Assembly: GCF_035046485.1 (NCBI RefSeq)
Contig: NC_085136.1
Location: 77,765,734-77,829,733 of the forward strand
Reading direction: 5' to 3'
DNA length: 64,000 nt
From: Aedes albopictus
Lineage: Eukaryota > Arthropoda > Insecta > Diptera > Culicidae
Position numbers and translations under genes: made by a program. This document shows positions 1-10,500 of this stretch, piece by piece. Below the pieces are notes generated by a model. That model ran no database searches. It was not told where the DNA came from and saw only the letters and a list, made by a program, of their open reading frames with translations. Every line of letters begins with the position of its first letter. The first letter of the stretch is position 1.

Positions 1-1137
1 TAAGATATCCATTTGAGGAATCGTCACGATAGACATAATAATAAATTTATGATTCAATGCTACAAGTCTTCGAAATAAGATCATTCAATACTTTTTACTT
101 ATTATAGCATGAATGATAACGATTCCTTCAAAAATTCATAAATAATTTTTAATAATCCGTTTTTCACTGATTGATCAACTTTTAATGCTTTTCGACTGCA
201 TTTTGACCACAGGGTCATTATTCATCGAAATGAAATGGTTTACCTACGAAAACGTACCTTGTGATCCAATCCAAATCCGACAGTCCTTGGCAAAAATATT
301 TCTATCGACACAAACACTGAGTGGCTTCCGTGAATATGTAAATTTCGAAGTGAAAATTGCATGCTGCAGATGGTGTGGTCCGGTAAATGCATTCCCTTGT
401 GCACCCTTCATCTCTCCGTCATCGTTCATGAGTCTGGCATCTGTTTTCACTGGGATTTAACTTAAAATGATTCGTAGAGCAGAATATTCGTTTCATCGAA
501 GATTTATTTTTCCTCCTGAAGATTCTTCTGATTCGAAGTTCTTCCCGATGGTTTGAGCCAGCTACTTCTCGGCTTTATAACATTATTGAGTTCCAGTCAA
601 CCGCGAGCACTGATCCTATTTGGTGTTGTGCGTAAACACCACACGAGAAACTTCCAATAAATCAACTCACGATCAATCTCACGGTTCGATTCCCGATCCT
701 CCAAATAAAAAACGCCGTGGAAACAAACAACGATTCACAAAATCGTAGCTAGACTTGACAGTGCCCGATAAGTGCCCGCAGGGGTGTGCTATTTTTCGAT
801 CGGTAAAGCAGATCTTGTGAAATATTTCAGTTTTGTTTTTATTATTCACCGTATCATATAGCTGATGATAGAGCAATTATAACACGTATGATTCTGCAAT
901 TTTTTTGTTCGAGAAATCTGGCATTTTTGAATGGTAACGATACTTAACAACCCATTCGGTCTATCATCAAAACTCCCAAAATTATAACTGCTATCATCAA
1001 AATGATTTGTCTTATCATCGATTTATAATCCAGTTTATGATAGCACGAATAATAATCAAATCATACGCTGTACAATTGATGTATGATTCCGTTTTATTCG
1101 GGGTCGCCCCCAGGGCAGGAAACTTCTAACTGTTGAT
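1..1137. other. AT-rich non-coding stretch with TE end
   Basis: No gene seen. The short open frames here have no recognisable domain. From about 900 to 1112 the sequence ends in TTTTATTCGGGG and resembles the right end of the 2.1-kb insertion at 41615-43736 (shared 'cgatacttaacaa' and TTTTATTCGGG), so it is probably a relic of that TE family. Confidence 0.5.
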
Positions 1138-1139
1138 TA

Positions 1140-1397
1140 CAGTAGATGTTCGGTCGGTGCAAACGGTTTAACTGCAATGCTTTCTAACTGCAAGTCCGGT
1201 AAGTGCAACAAATTTGCAGTTATCGCACCGCCAAACGTCAAAATTGTGCGCCATGTTAGCCCTAATGAACAGTCGAATGAATGTTTCGTTCATTTTACGT
1301 AAATTGACGGCTTGTTGACACTGTCAGGCGTTGCAGTTATCGAATTTTCGTTCGCTAAGTGAAACGTAAACATGTTGCAGTTATCGAACGTCTACTG
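1140..1397. mobile_element. 258-bp TIR element with TA duplication
   Basis: It begins CAGTAGATGTTCG and ends CGAACGTCTACTG, which are inverted copies of each other, and it is flanked by TA (1138-1139 and 1398-1399). It has no coding capacity. The flank at 1400-1476 matches the right half of the palindromic MITE family in the mys introns, so this element probably sits inside an older copy of that MITE. Confidence 0.7.
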
Positions 1398-1399
1398 TA

Positions 1400-1476
1400 G
1401 TTAGCAGCGGTTAGCGACGGTCAAAAACGGATAAATGCGGATTTTCCGGTTAGAAAAGGTTATGTCGTTCCGCTTG
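1400..1476. mobile_element. Half copy of the palindromic hAT-like MITE
   Basis: Matches the right half of the MITEs at 12940-13103, 14116-14269 and 14633-14786 (GTTAGCAGCGGTTAGCGACGG, then GGTTAGAAAAGG and a terminal ...CGCTTG). The left half is degraded and separated from this part by the element at 1140-1397. Confidence 0.6.
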
Positions 1477-1479
1477 TCC

Positions 1480-2382
1480 CACTCAGAATAAATAACACAT
1501 TAAGTTTAAAAGTTCTGCACTTAGATTGTGACCAATTGCTTTTGCACTTGAAAAATGTGTGCAGCGCTATCAAATTTTTGTCGATTCAATCATGATAGAA
1601 TTTAAGTGCGTCCCTTTTGGTTTTTAATCGTTCAGCGCATAGTTTACATTGGAAAGAATAATAAAGCTATTTACACGTGGGATTGACTTTAAAATAGAAA
1701 TAAATGCCAAATTTCTAATAATCAGTGATCGCGTTTTATTTGTTAAACAAATCAATGCTAAAGCTATTATTGGGGAAGAGCATGAAGTGCCTCGTCGTGC
1801 GCTCCGCCAGTTCCTTCAGCGGTTGGGATAATCGCCTCGTGATCCACTATGGGGCCGTCTCGGTGGCCGGATGGTTGTGTATTGGCATGACGGAACTTGC
1901 GTTGGCGATCACCAGGAATGAAGTCACAGACTGTAATCCGGTCATGCAATCCGTTCCAGTCCTAACTTCAGATGGATGTTCGAGAATACCTCAGTTTTTC
2001 TTTCATTGTGGTTCTGATGCGATGGATTCCAATTCTGAAAAATGAATAAATCGGTGTTTTAATCACTTAACAATTTAATGAACGTAATTTGTTATAATTA
2101 CCTCCGAAAACTTCCAATTGTCCGATTATTAAATAAACAACACGTTTTCGAGCAAAACATTCACGCGCCATTGTGTTTTCTTATGGTCATTCTATCTTTT
2201 AAATTTTATGTGCGCAATATTGTGTGTTATGCTGCTACACTTGAAATGTATTTCAGTGATAATAAAAATCATTTATCTTACTTATAGTTTTTATTACTTG
2301 CACATAAACGGGCGATTCTCTCTCTCGCCGGCAATCTATGTGGTTAGCGCACATATAATCTATCAGTCAATTAATTTGAGTG
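1480..2382. mobile_element. TIR element (CACTC...GAGTG) with gene-like cargo, copy 1
   Basis: About 300 bp at the left end and about 200 bp at the right end are recognisably homologous to the ends of the element at 52584-53814. Shared landmarks are CACTCAGAATAA, ATTGTGACCAATTGCTTTTG and the right end TTAATTTGAGTG. The middle (about 1770-2060) is GC-richer, unlike the middle of the other copy, and open in more than one frame; I do not recognise a product. No clean target duplication remains at this copy. It looks like an old non-autonomous DNA transposon carrying a fragment of other DNA. Confidence 0.6.
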
Positions 2383-2474
2383 ATAGGGTCGCTCCACCAA
2401 GCGCCCCACTCGGATTCAAGAGCAAATTTTCATCTCTTCTTGGTCAACAATGATCCGCAAATATTGTCCATGCA

Positions 2475-2830
2475 ATGGAGAACGGTGTTGCAGATATTCC
2501 GGGAGATAAAAGCGTAGAAGATCAATGGAGTGCCATCAGGAGCGCCTTCATCGCCATCGGTAAGAATAGTTTGGATGAGACACGCACCCGGAGAAAGCAG
2601 TGGATCACAGATGACACCTCAAGGAAGATAGAGGGAGCGAAAACACGAGGAGCCATAGCCGTAGTCCATCAGCGCTATTTGGCTCTATTGAAGGAAGTGA
2701 AGTGCTCATGTAGGCAAGACAAAAGAGCAATGGAGGACTCCCTTGCCGACGACGGCGAGAAAGCCGCAAATACCGGTGATATTTGTCTCCTTTACTATGT
2801 CTCATGTTGGGACTTACTATTATTTGATTC
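2475..2830 (+). pseudogene. RTE-type retrotransposon ORF fragment
   Basis: An open frame of about 110 residues resembles the linker between endonuclease and reverse transcriptase in RTE-clade non-LTR elements: Arg/Lys-rich, with KQWITDDTSRKIE and later SLADDGEKAANTGDI. No endonuclease or RT catalytic motifs are present, so it is a truncated relic. The frame runs into the MITE at 2836. Confidence 0.6.
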
Positions 2831-2835
2831 GATTG

Positions 2836-2977
2836 CGGGCCGTTCATAAACCACGTAGACTTTTAGGGGGGAGGGTGAGGGGTCTGGTCAAATTTTTGAA
2901 TTTTTGTATGGACGAAAGTGAGGGGGGGGGGGTCTGAGATGGCCAAAATTTGGTCTACGTGGTTTATGAACAGCCCC
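2836..2977. mobile_element. Palindromic MITE, about 140 bp
   Basis: TTCATAAACCACGTAGAC at the left end is the reverse complement of the right end (GTCTACGTGGTTTATGAA). The G-rich centre carries a run of 10 or more G. No coding capacity. Confidence 0.8.
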
Positions 2978-3169
2978 TTGGCTTCTGTCGGTGAAACACA
3001 GGTCACATATATTTAATTTGCGTAATGCATTTGGGCTTATTGCGCTTCAGCCACCATCAGACGCAACCTGCTGATCTACTCCGAACAGTTTGGCTGGTCA
3101 AAACTAAACTTTATTTAATATGACACCTGTAAAGTTTAGGCAAACTCGCGTGTCATGCCGTGTCATGTG

Positions 3170-3620
3170 GCATGGAAAATGCAGGGACGTGTAATGAAAA
3201 CCGTCCAAGGAAACGGCATTTTTAGATAACCGCCGAAAATTATTCTGCATAGAGAAAATGCAGGGACGTGTAGTGAAAACCGTCCAAGGTAAAGGCGTTG
3301 TTGGATAACCGCCGAAAATTTTTCTGCATAAAGAAAATGCAGGGACGTGTAATGAAAACCGTCCAAGGAAACGGCATTTTTGGAGAACCGCCGAAAATTT
3401 TTCTGCATAAGGAAAATACAGGGACGTGAAATGAAATCCGCCCAAGGAAATGGCGTTATTGAAAAACTGCCGAAAATTGTTTGCATCAGGAAAATGCAGC
3501 GATGTGTAAAGAAACCCGTCTAAGGAAATGGCGTTGCATGATAACTGCCGAAAGCTGTGCGAAAGGAAAATGCAAGGACGTGTAATGAAAACCGCCCATA
3601 AAAATTGCATATCGTAAAAC
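3170..3620. repeat. 79-bp tandem minisatellite, about 5-6 copies
   Basis: The motif AAAATGCAGGGACGTG recurs near 3176, 3255, 3334, 3413, 3490 and 3567, a period of 77-79 bp. Each unit also contains CCGTCCAAGGAAACGGC and ACCGCCGAAAAT. Open minus-strand frames across it are translations of the repeat; since 79 is not a multiple of three, different frames show the same peptide, which argues against coding. Confidence 0.85.
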
Positions 3621-3659
3621 AGTTTAAAATTCGAAGTACGCAATAAAAACATATATACT

Positions 3660-4440
3660 GAAAATATGTTGTAGAACCTCTTTCGAGCTCGTAGAAACTA
3701 TTTTCGTATAATGAAGGACATTTGTGTTATATATGGTCCATCTGTACCATCACATTGAAACATTGAAAATGGAGTTGTGTGATCTACGAAATCTTTAGTC
3801 TGATAAATCTCAAATTCGTTAATCTCTTGTTTTTTTTTCTTTTTTGACAAATAATTCTTACAAAATATGTTCGTTTTCGTTGAATGCGTCGAATTTTCGC
3901 AATCGTGAATAACGATTGATTTGAGTGAGAGAAAAACAGGGCCGGCTACATAACGAGACATGCGCTTGAAGGAGAGAAGACGCATCACCCAACTGCGTGT
4001 GTTGTAGTTATTTTTATTGGAGCTCGGCAAAACCCCATAGATGACGGAAACTGTAACAGGATTCGCGTCTAGGTCTAGTAAACGGCCAAGAAGAGTGAGG
4101 TAAAAAAGAATAACCAATAAGAGGGTTGATGCATTGACGTACACAATTTTCTTCCGGTAGTAATTAAAACGTAAAATTACGAAATGTTTGGGACCGTGAA
4201 TAAACCGTGACTGATGGTCAAATTGACTGAAGGTCAGAGTCTGGGATGGTCGAACAAACAAACAAATCGTTACGGTCACCAATAGTTTCTTGGTTACGAT
4301 TTGTCCATTAGCGTATGTGATCTATGGTTGCTATGGTGCTTGCGAAGGTCGATACGAGCATAACCGTATCATACTTGTGAATCTCGTGACCAATGCCAAG
4401 CCTGCTAACGACGATGGCAGCCGGTTCTGCAAAAAGTTTG
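3660..4440 (-). other. Unassigned, probably retroelement relic
   Basis: A minus-strand frame of 194 codons runs through 3698-4282 but shows no domain I recognise. It lies directly downstream (minus strand) of the copia integrase fragment and is probably decayed pol sequence. Confidence 0.3.
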
Positions 4441-4670
4441 CCATAGTCACTGCTTCATCCCAGTATTAAGATTAGACTTCGCTAGTAAACACCGCATTAT
4501 GTCCATCAGTGACCGATTTTTCCGTTCTGCCACACTATTCTGTTGGGGGCTACACGGAACAGTCTGTTGCAGCACGATACCATTCTGCCGCATGAACTTT
4601 CTCAAGGACGCTCTCGAGGATTCGCCGCCACCGTCGGATCTGATGACACGTGGCTTCTAACCAAACTAGT
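4440..4670 (-). pseudogene. Ty1/copia integrase fragment
   Basis: Minus-strand translation shows the copia integrase signature: RSDGGGE, then PQQNSVAERKNRSLMD. It continues in decayed form on both sides. With the gag-like fragment at 5510-5760 on the same strand it marks one copia element, now split and decayed. Confidence 0.7.
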
Positions 4671-5251
4671 TAGCCACCAGCGAAGATGATCCCAGAACTA
4701 GTCTGTTGCGATAGGACTTTGTTACCACAGACAAACAGACGTGTCACTTGGAAGAAAATTCGATAAAAATCATCGTCACGCAAACATAATCGCCCAATGC
4801 TAATTATGCTGTGGTACGCAAATCTACTGAGTAGATGGCGGTAGTGAGCAAACGTCAAACAGGAGCAAAAACAATGCGAGCGCCATGAGCGACCGATTTG
4901 CAAACTACGGACTATTTGAATAATCCGTTAAAAAGTGAAACGATGGGAAGTGAGTAGAGTGAGACGTCTGTTTGTCTGTGTTGTTACTATCGGCCAAAAT
5001 AATTCTGCTGCTTCCTTCCGATCTGACAGATAGGATAATCGCCGCGTTGCTGGTCATGTGAGACGTGGCGCCAGAAACCACGTGTTTTCACAAGATTGTG
5101 CCAGTGCCAGTGATTTTCGCCCTCTGCGGTTACACTCGTATATCGCCATTTCTGTCCTCCGCGAATTTCCTGCAGGTACAAACATTTTTCTGCTTCCCAG
5201 CGGCTTGTTTCGATCCACCGTATGTTTTCAGTGCTTTATCACTACCGTCTA

Positions 5252-5506
5252 CCCCCGTTGGTTTGACCTCATCTAATCTGAACACTTTTTAATTTGACCC
5301 CCTCTAATCTGCACATCGTTCAAACTAAAAACTGTTCAAACGTCATTCTGCTCATGGAACGGGGTGAAACGGAACGCAGAATAAAAACAAAACAGCGAAA
5401 AGGGTTACCATCAGTGTGTTTTTCGATGCCCACAGGGTTACTAGAAATTCAAATTAAAAAATGAACCCCGTTCGTTTGTATGAGGTGTCGTCCAAACCAA
5501 CGGGGG
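5252..5506. mobile_element. 255-bp TIR element with TA duplication
   Basis: Begins CCCCCGTTGGTTTGAC and ends GTCCAAACCAACGGGGG; flanked by TA on both sides (5250-5251, 5507-5508). Non-coding. It is inserted in the copia relic. Confidence 0.8.
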
Positions 5507-5509
5507 TAG

Positions 5510-5800
5510 GCGGTATCTCGTCTACATTCTCCGAAGCGGCGCTTCCACTCATCTATACCAATTTACCTTTGATGAACTCCAGATCGAGTTCCTCGTCGGG
5601 GCGAATTTCGAGGGTGGTAATGAGGTTGTCGTAGGAACTGTGCAGACTTGACAGCAAAATGGCTACGATCCAATGGTTGCTAAGCGATTCACCCAAGGCT
5701 CCCAATCGATTGGCTAATTGTTGGCAGTAATGCTAATGCTCACCATATCATCTGGAGCAGCTCAGACATTAACTTGAGAGGCTCCAATTTGATGGAATAC
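5510..5800 (-). pseudogene. Ty1/copia gag fragment
   Basis: Minus-strand translation resembles copia gag: LGESLSNHWIVAILLSSL, then a segment ending ELDLEFIKGKL. It has stop codons and no full frame. Upstream (minus) part of the element whose integrase remnant lies at 4440-4670. Confidence 0.6.
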
Positions 5801-7484
5801 TTAAGTAGTACAGATCTTGGATTACTTAACATAGGCAACCGCCCAACCTTCATGGTATCTGCTAGAGAGTGCATCTTGTCCCTTTAAATTAAAGAAGAGA
5901 GAGTCGATGAAGAGAAATCGATCATGTTACTTTCACCCTTATTTAAACTCAATCTAGTAGTTGGATCGAAACCTGAGAATTCAAAGAATACGATGCCAAA
6001 GATGGAATGTTGTGATATCCCACTACCATGCAAGTTAAAAGCAGCCACAATTTTCTGTTCTACTGTTAGAGTTAGCTCTATTTCAATACATTCGATACCT
6101 GTTCTGCATCGTCTACCGTACAGTTTTCACTTCATTAAAAATTAACGTTTTGTAGATCGACTTTGTTAATACGTTGCACTCGGCGATTTACCAATACATA
6201 TATGAAATCTCTTGTTGATTTTGACAAAGAAAATAAATTATTTACATGAAAATTTGAACTAGCATACAGAAGAACCAAATGATCGTTTTTGATGAATAAT
6301 GTTAAGTAAAAAAGATGGATTTTCACAAACACGCGTTTTAATAAAAACTATAAATAAACCTGTGTTACGCTCGTTCTGTGTGCGCGACATTATCGCTAAG
6401 AATTTGACACTTTTGTTAAGGACAAACGTCTTGAAATCCCGGTTAAACTGTGCATCAAAACTTCAGACGCACAAATCTCAAGAAGCAAGCTTCAAACAAC
6501 AATGCATTTTATTATTCTGCTCTTGCTCACTTGTAATAAGCTTAAAATAAGAAGCTCAAGTGCGCTGGTTTTGTTTGCGAAGAGATTTGTGCCCTCAAAA
6601 TCGTGAGTAGGTGCCAAAGTCGGCCATTGTGGCGGCCATATTGGGATTCTAACAAGTATGTCCTTAATACAAATCTGGTTTTAAAAATTATCTATAAAAA
6701 ACGTATATATTAAAAATTCTCGTTAAAACAATTTCTCGCTTTCTCTTGCCACGGCAAAGGAAACTGTCGGCGTCGTAGTCGCCGTAATTAAGGCTAGCGA
6801 ACCCAACTGAAAGCCCAGGTCCTGCGGAGCGGTCTTGCAATCATTGGAATTCGCGCACAATTACTAAAATAAAAATGGCAGCACATGTCGATCCATGCGA
6901 AAATCTTTCTCCCTTCCCCTGCGTACGTTTGCTCAATACTTCGGCTCAATCGCTTATTGCTTTGTAAAATTTTGGCTTGCGTTAAAATGTTCGTCACTTG
7001 TTTATGCGAATTGACGCAACGGATAAGTACACTTAAGTATCGTTTGTGTGTGTAGACGGGAACTATTTTCAAACATCTGTCTCGGATTGTTACGTACCTA
7101 TGATTTGTCATTAGTCTTTACGATTGGATTCTCTATATTCTACTCTGCGCGGCACAAGGCGGTTTTACAATTCACACTTTTTAAGGCATTCAAATACATA
7201 ATGCTTGCATTGAGACGCGGACTGCCTTTGTCAGTTTGGCAACCTGGTTCTCTACAATCAAGACGAATTTCGATTTCATCCAAACAAAAGTTTATGGCAT
7301 TTTCCATAAGTCTTGCAGAAGGACCCTTCGACAAAAACCGCGGTTTCATTTCTGAAAAGGCGCGGTTACAGACTAGTATGTGTACGCTCCTCTTGCAAAA
7401 TGTTTGGAAAATGGTTGTTGAATAGCCGGACGAAAATTTGTCGGCCAAAACAGGTTTTTAGGCACTTGTGATAATGGTTTCTGT
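5800..7484. other. mys 3' flank and intergenic DNA
   Basis: No protein domain seen in the short open frames. The part next to 7484 is probably the mys 3' UTR (minus strand). A possible polyadenylation hexamer AATAAA on the minus strand lies at 6508-6513, giving a UTR of nearly 1 kb; this is tentative. Confidence 0.4.
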
Positions 7485-7550
7485 TTACTTGCCAGCGTAC
7501 GTTGGATTCTTGAAAGTGGTGGTCGCTTGCTTGTAGATTGGATTCTCACC
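7485..7550 (-). CDS. mys: mys terminal exon: cytoplasmic tail
   Basis: Acceptor CTTCCTCAG|GGTGAG, stop TAA at 7487-7485. Encodes [20 protein letters not shown] plus K, containing both NPxY motifs used by talin, kindlin and tensin. Only 22 codons including the stop. Confidence 0.96.
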   Translation of the reverse strand, partial: GENPIYKQATTTFKNPTYAGK

Positions 7551-10500
7551 CTGAGGAAGATATGAAAATGTTAACATAATTTGCAACGGAAATCTTAAGG
7601 GTAAAGCTTACCGTATCCCACTTGGCCATCATTCGTTCCTTCTCGAAGCGGGCAAACTCCCGTCGATCGTGGATCGTTGTTAGCAGCTTCCACAGCAGAA
7701 GCACTGCCAATCCAATCAGTACAACGGCCGCAATCACGGCCAACACAATGCCCAGCATGAACACCTTCGGTGGACATTCCCGCTCTTCCTGGGCCTTCAC
7801 CACGATCTTCTCGCCACTGTCGTTGTACGAGAACTCGTACCGACAGTCATCCTCATCGAAGAAGGTACACTTGTTGTCGTCCTTTTCTTCGTCGATTTCA
7901 ACCTTCTTAACTCCGGTCGGTACGAACAGAGTGCAGTTCGTTGCGCAGTCATCCGGATCAGCCAGTGGTCCTGTTTTGTACATCTGACACTGAACACAGT
8001 GTTTGAACTCATTACACCGTCCCGAACAGGTCGGGCACTTCTCGCAGAAACGACCAGAGTAGCGACCTTCCTCAGTTATCTTGCACCTGACGTCGATAAA
8101 GAATATCGATTATTTTTTAATCGGAAAACTGAAGCGGCTCCGTGATGCTTAACAGCACCTGAGCCGTGAACTTACCTGCAGCCTCCACACTCGCAAGTTC
8201 CATGGCCGGAACAGATCTCCCCTCCCGACGGCGGAATACAGCTTTCGTTTGTGGCCTTACAGTCACACGCAGCACCCGTCCAGCCTTCGGCACAGATGCA
8301 CTCTCCGCAGGAGCAGACACCTTGCTTCGGTCCCGAGCACAGCAACCCAGCGATGCGATCACAAGAGAAGTTATCACACTCGCAGAACGTGCCGGAGATC
8401 ACCTCGTCAGGGTTCACCCGTTTGTCGCAGTCACAAACTCCGCAAACGCACTGCCCCCGTCCGCTGCACTCGATCGACGTGTTCGTCTGACGGCAATTCT
8501 CGGCAAAGCCGGTCTCCGTGTGGATGTCCGTGGCCGAGCACTCGCACTTGTGCCCGTGGTGGAACTCGTCACAGTCGCAGATGCCGCACTTGTACGTTCC
8601 CACCCCACTGCACTCTTCGGCGTACTCCTTGTAGTCCGGATTTCCCGGCAGTTCGCACGGACAGCTGCACAGCATCTCGATATCGACCGTCAAACTCTCG
8701 TTGATACCGATCGGGTAGATCTGCAAGATCTGGTTCCAGTCCCGTGGGTTCTCCGGACACTTCAGCAGGGTTATGTGCGCTTCGAAGTTGACAATGTCGC
8801 CGACCTTAAGGCCGTCACACTTGCTCGTTTGAACCAAGGGGCCGTCGCCTTTGCAACGCGAATAGTACTTTACGTCGATGAGGCTATCCGTACGGTTGTC
8901 CTTCATCTCCACGGAGGAAGAAATTTTCTGTAAAATGTGGAAGGGTCAGAGCACGAACTAAGATTTCCTACGAAAGTAACCTACATTATACTCATCCCGA
9001 ACCAGCGAAACAATATTCGAAGAATCGTTGGACAACATGGCCGCCGAAGAACCCTCGACCAGCTTGGACAGCCGCTCGTACACGGACAGTTCGTTCTGTG
9101 TCACCGCGAAGATCACGTTGATGGCGTTCTGCTTGACCTTCAGGTTGATCTGCGAAATGCTCGGATAATCGTGAATCGTCGAATGCGTATACCGGCCGGT
9201 TTTGTCCAGATGGCACTCTCCGTCGTTCGGTGTGATCACTCCACCCAGCTTTCCATCGCCGGCGTAGTGGAATCCGGCATCGGTCGAGAACACCAACAGG
9301 CGACGGGCCATCTCGCGCCAACCGATCTGCTCGCGGCATACCACGGCTTGCATAATGGCGTCGAAGCCACCCTCGGGAGCGTCCAGGTTTCCGGACACCG
9401 CTGCCCGTTCGACCTCTTCCTGTTGGTTGTGTGCGATAGAACGGATCAGTTAACGGGATGCGAGGTTGGTTCGACCCGGGTTCTGAACCCAAGGTCGATT
9501 ATGACAGGAAGCGATCGAAGCATAAAGCCCCTGTGCTTAGAGGTTAGAAGCGTCTAGTATACATCCCAAAACCAAAGCAGTTAACCGGCATGCAAAAGCG
9601 ATTACAAAAGCCTAGTGGTCTGTCTATTGTGTAAATTTAGGCTACTACGAAGTCAGGAATTCAACGAATGTTAATTCATAGGGGCAAGACAGATATAAAG
9701 AGAGTAAACCTGTTTTCGAAGTATTGCTCATCATTCCTCTGGATCTCTCTGGATGACTCTGATTTTCCCAAAGTGTTGTCTGATGCCAGTAGAAAACCGA
9801 GCAGTATTGCCCGATTTTCCACGTTTCAGAGACGTTTCTGAATGGATTCAAACAGAAAGAGTTACCCAAAATTGCTCAAAGTTGCTCCAGATTTCACAGT
9901 GTCTTGCCTCTACACACTAAGATTCAGATGTTCCAGCTCAGTATTTTTTTCACTGAGTTCAGTATTTTTTCCATCTTTTTACTGAGTTTTCAACAGCAGA
10001 TTTATTTCGGTACACTCGGTAATCGTATTTACCGTTCACCAGTAACGATATTTACCGTGCTTCAGTAACTTTTGACAGTTTGTGAGCTGAGCTCGGTAAC
10101 TCATTTACAGAATATCCGTAAAATAAATAACCGAGCGTACCGAGTTAAATCTGCTGTTGAGAACTCAGTAAAAAGATGGGAAAAATACCGAGCTGATCTT
10201 AGTGTGTAGGTTAATTCTCAGCTAATACGAGCGATCATCAAAGTAATGCTCGGTTTCTGTCAGGAATCACACAATCTAAACGAGTGTGGTTCACCGGATT
10301 TTAATGATAAGATCGAACATCATTCAACATTAATCTTAAAATATTAAAAGATTTTCTCTAAGGACATTTGTTTCCATTGTTTAAATAACATTTTCCTAAT
10401 ATTTTGAAAACTTTCAACATTTTTTAACTAAAAACTTCTTCGATATTTTAAATTTTTTGTCGGGTTTACGACCATAAGTAAGAATTGAGCACCCCTATAA

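Noticed and set aside
3170..3620. CRISPR-like regular repeats
   Set aside because: Contiguous 79-bp tandem units without unique spacers, in a eukaryotic genome.
3104..3652. 182- and 107-codon minus-strand ORFs with repeated ITRPCIF-like peptides
   Set aside because: Translation of the 79-bp tandem array in two registers.
8166..8933. 255-codon plus-strand ORF
   Set aside because: Antisense shadow of the mys I-EGF exon, which has correct splice sites and family motifs.
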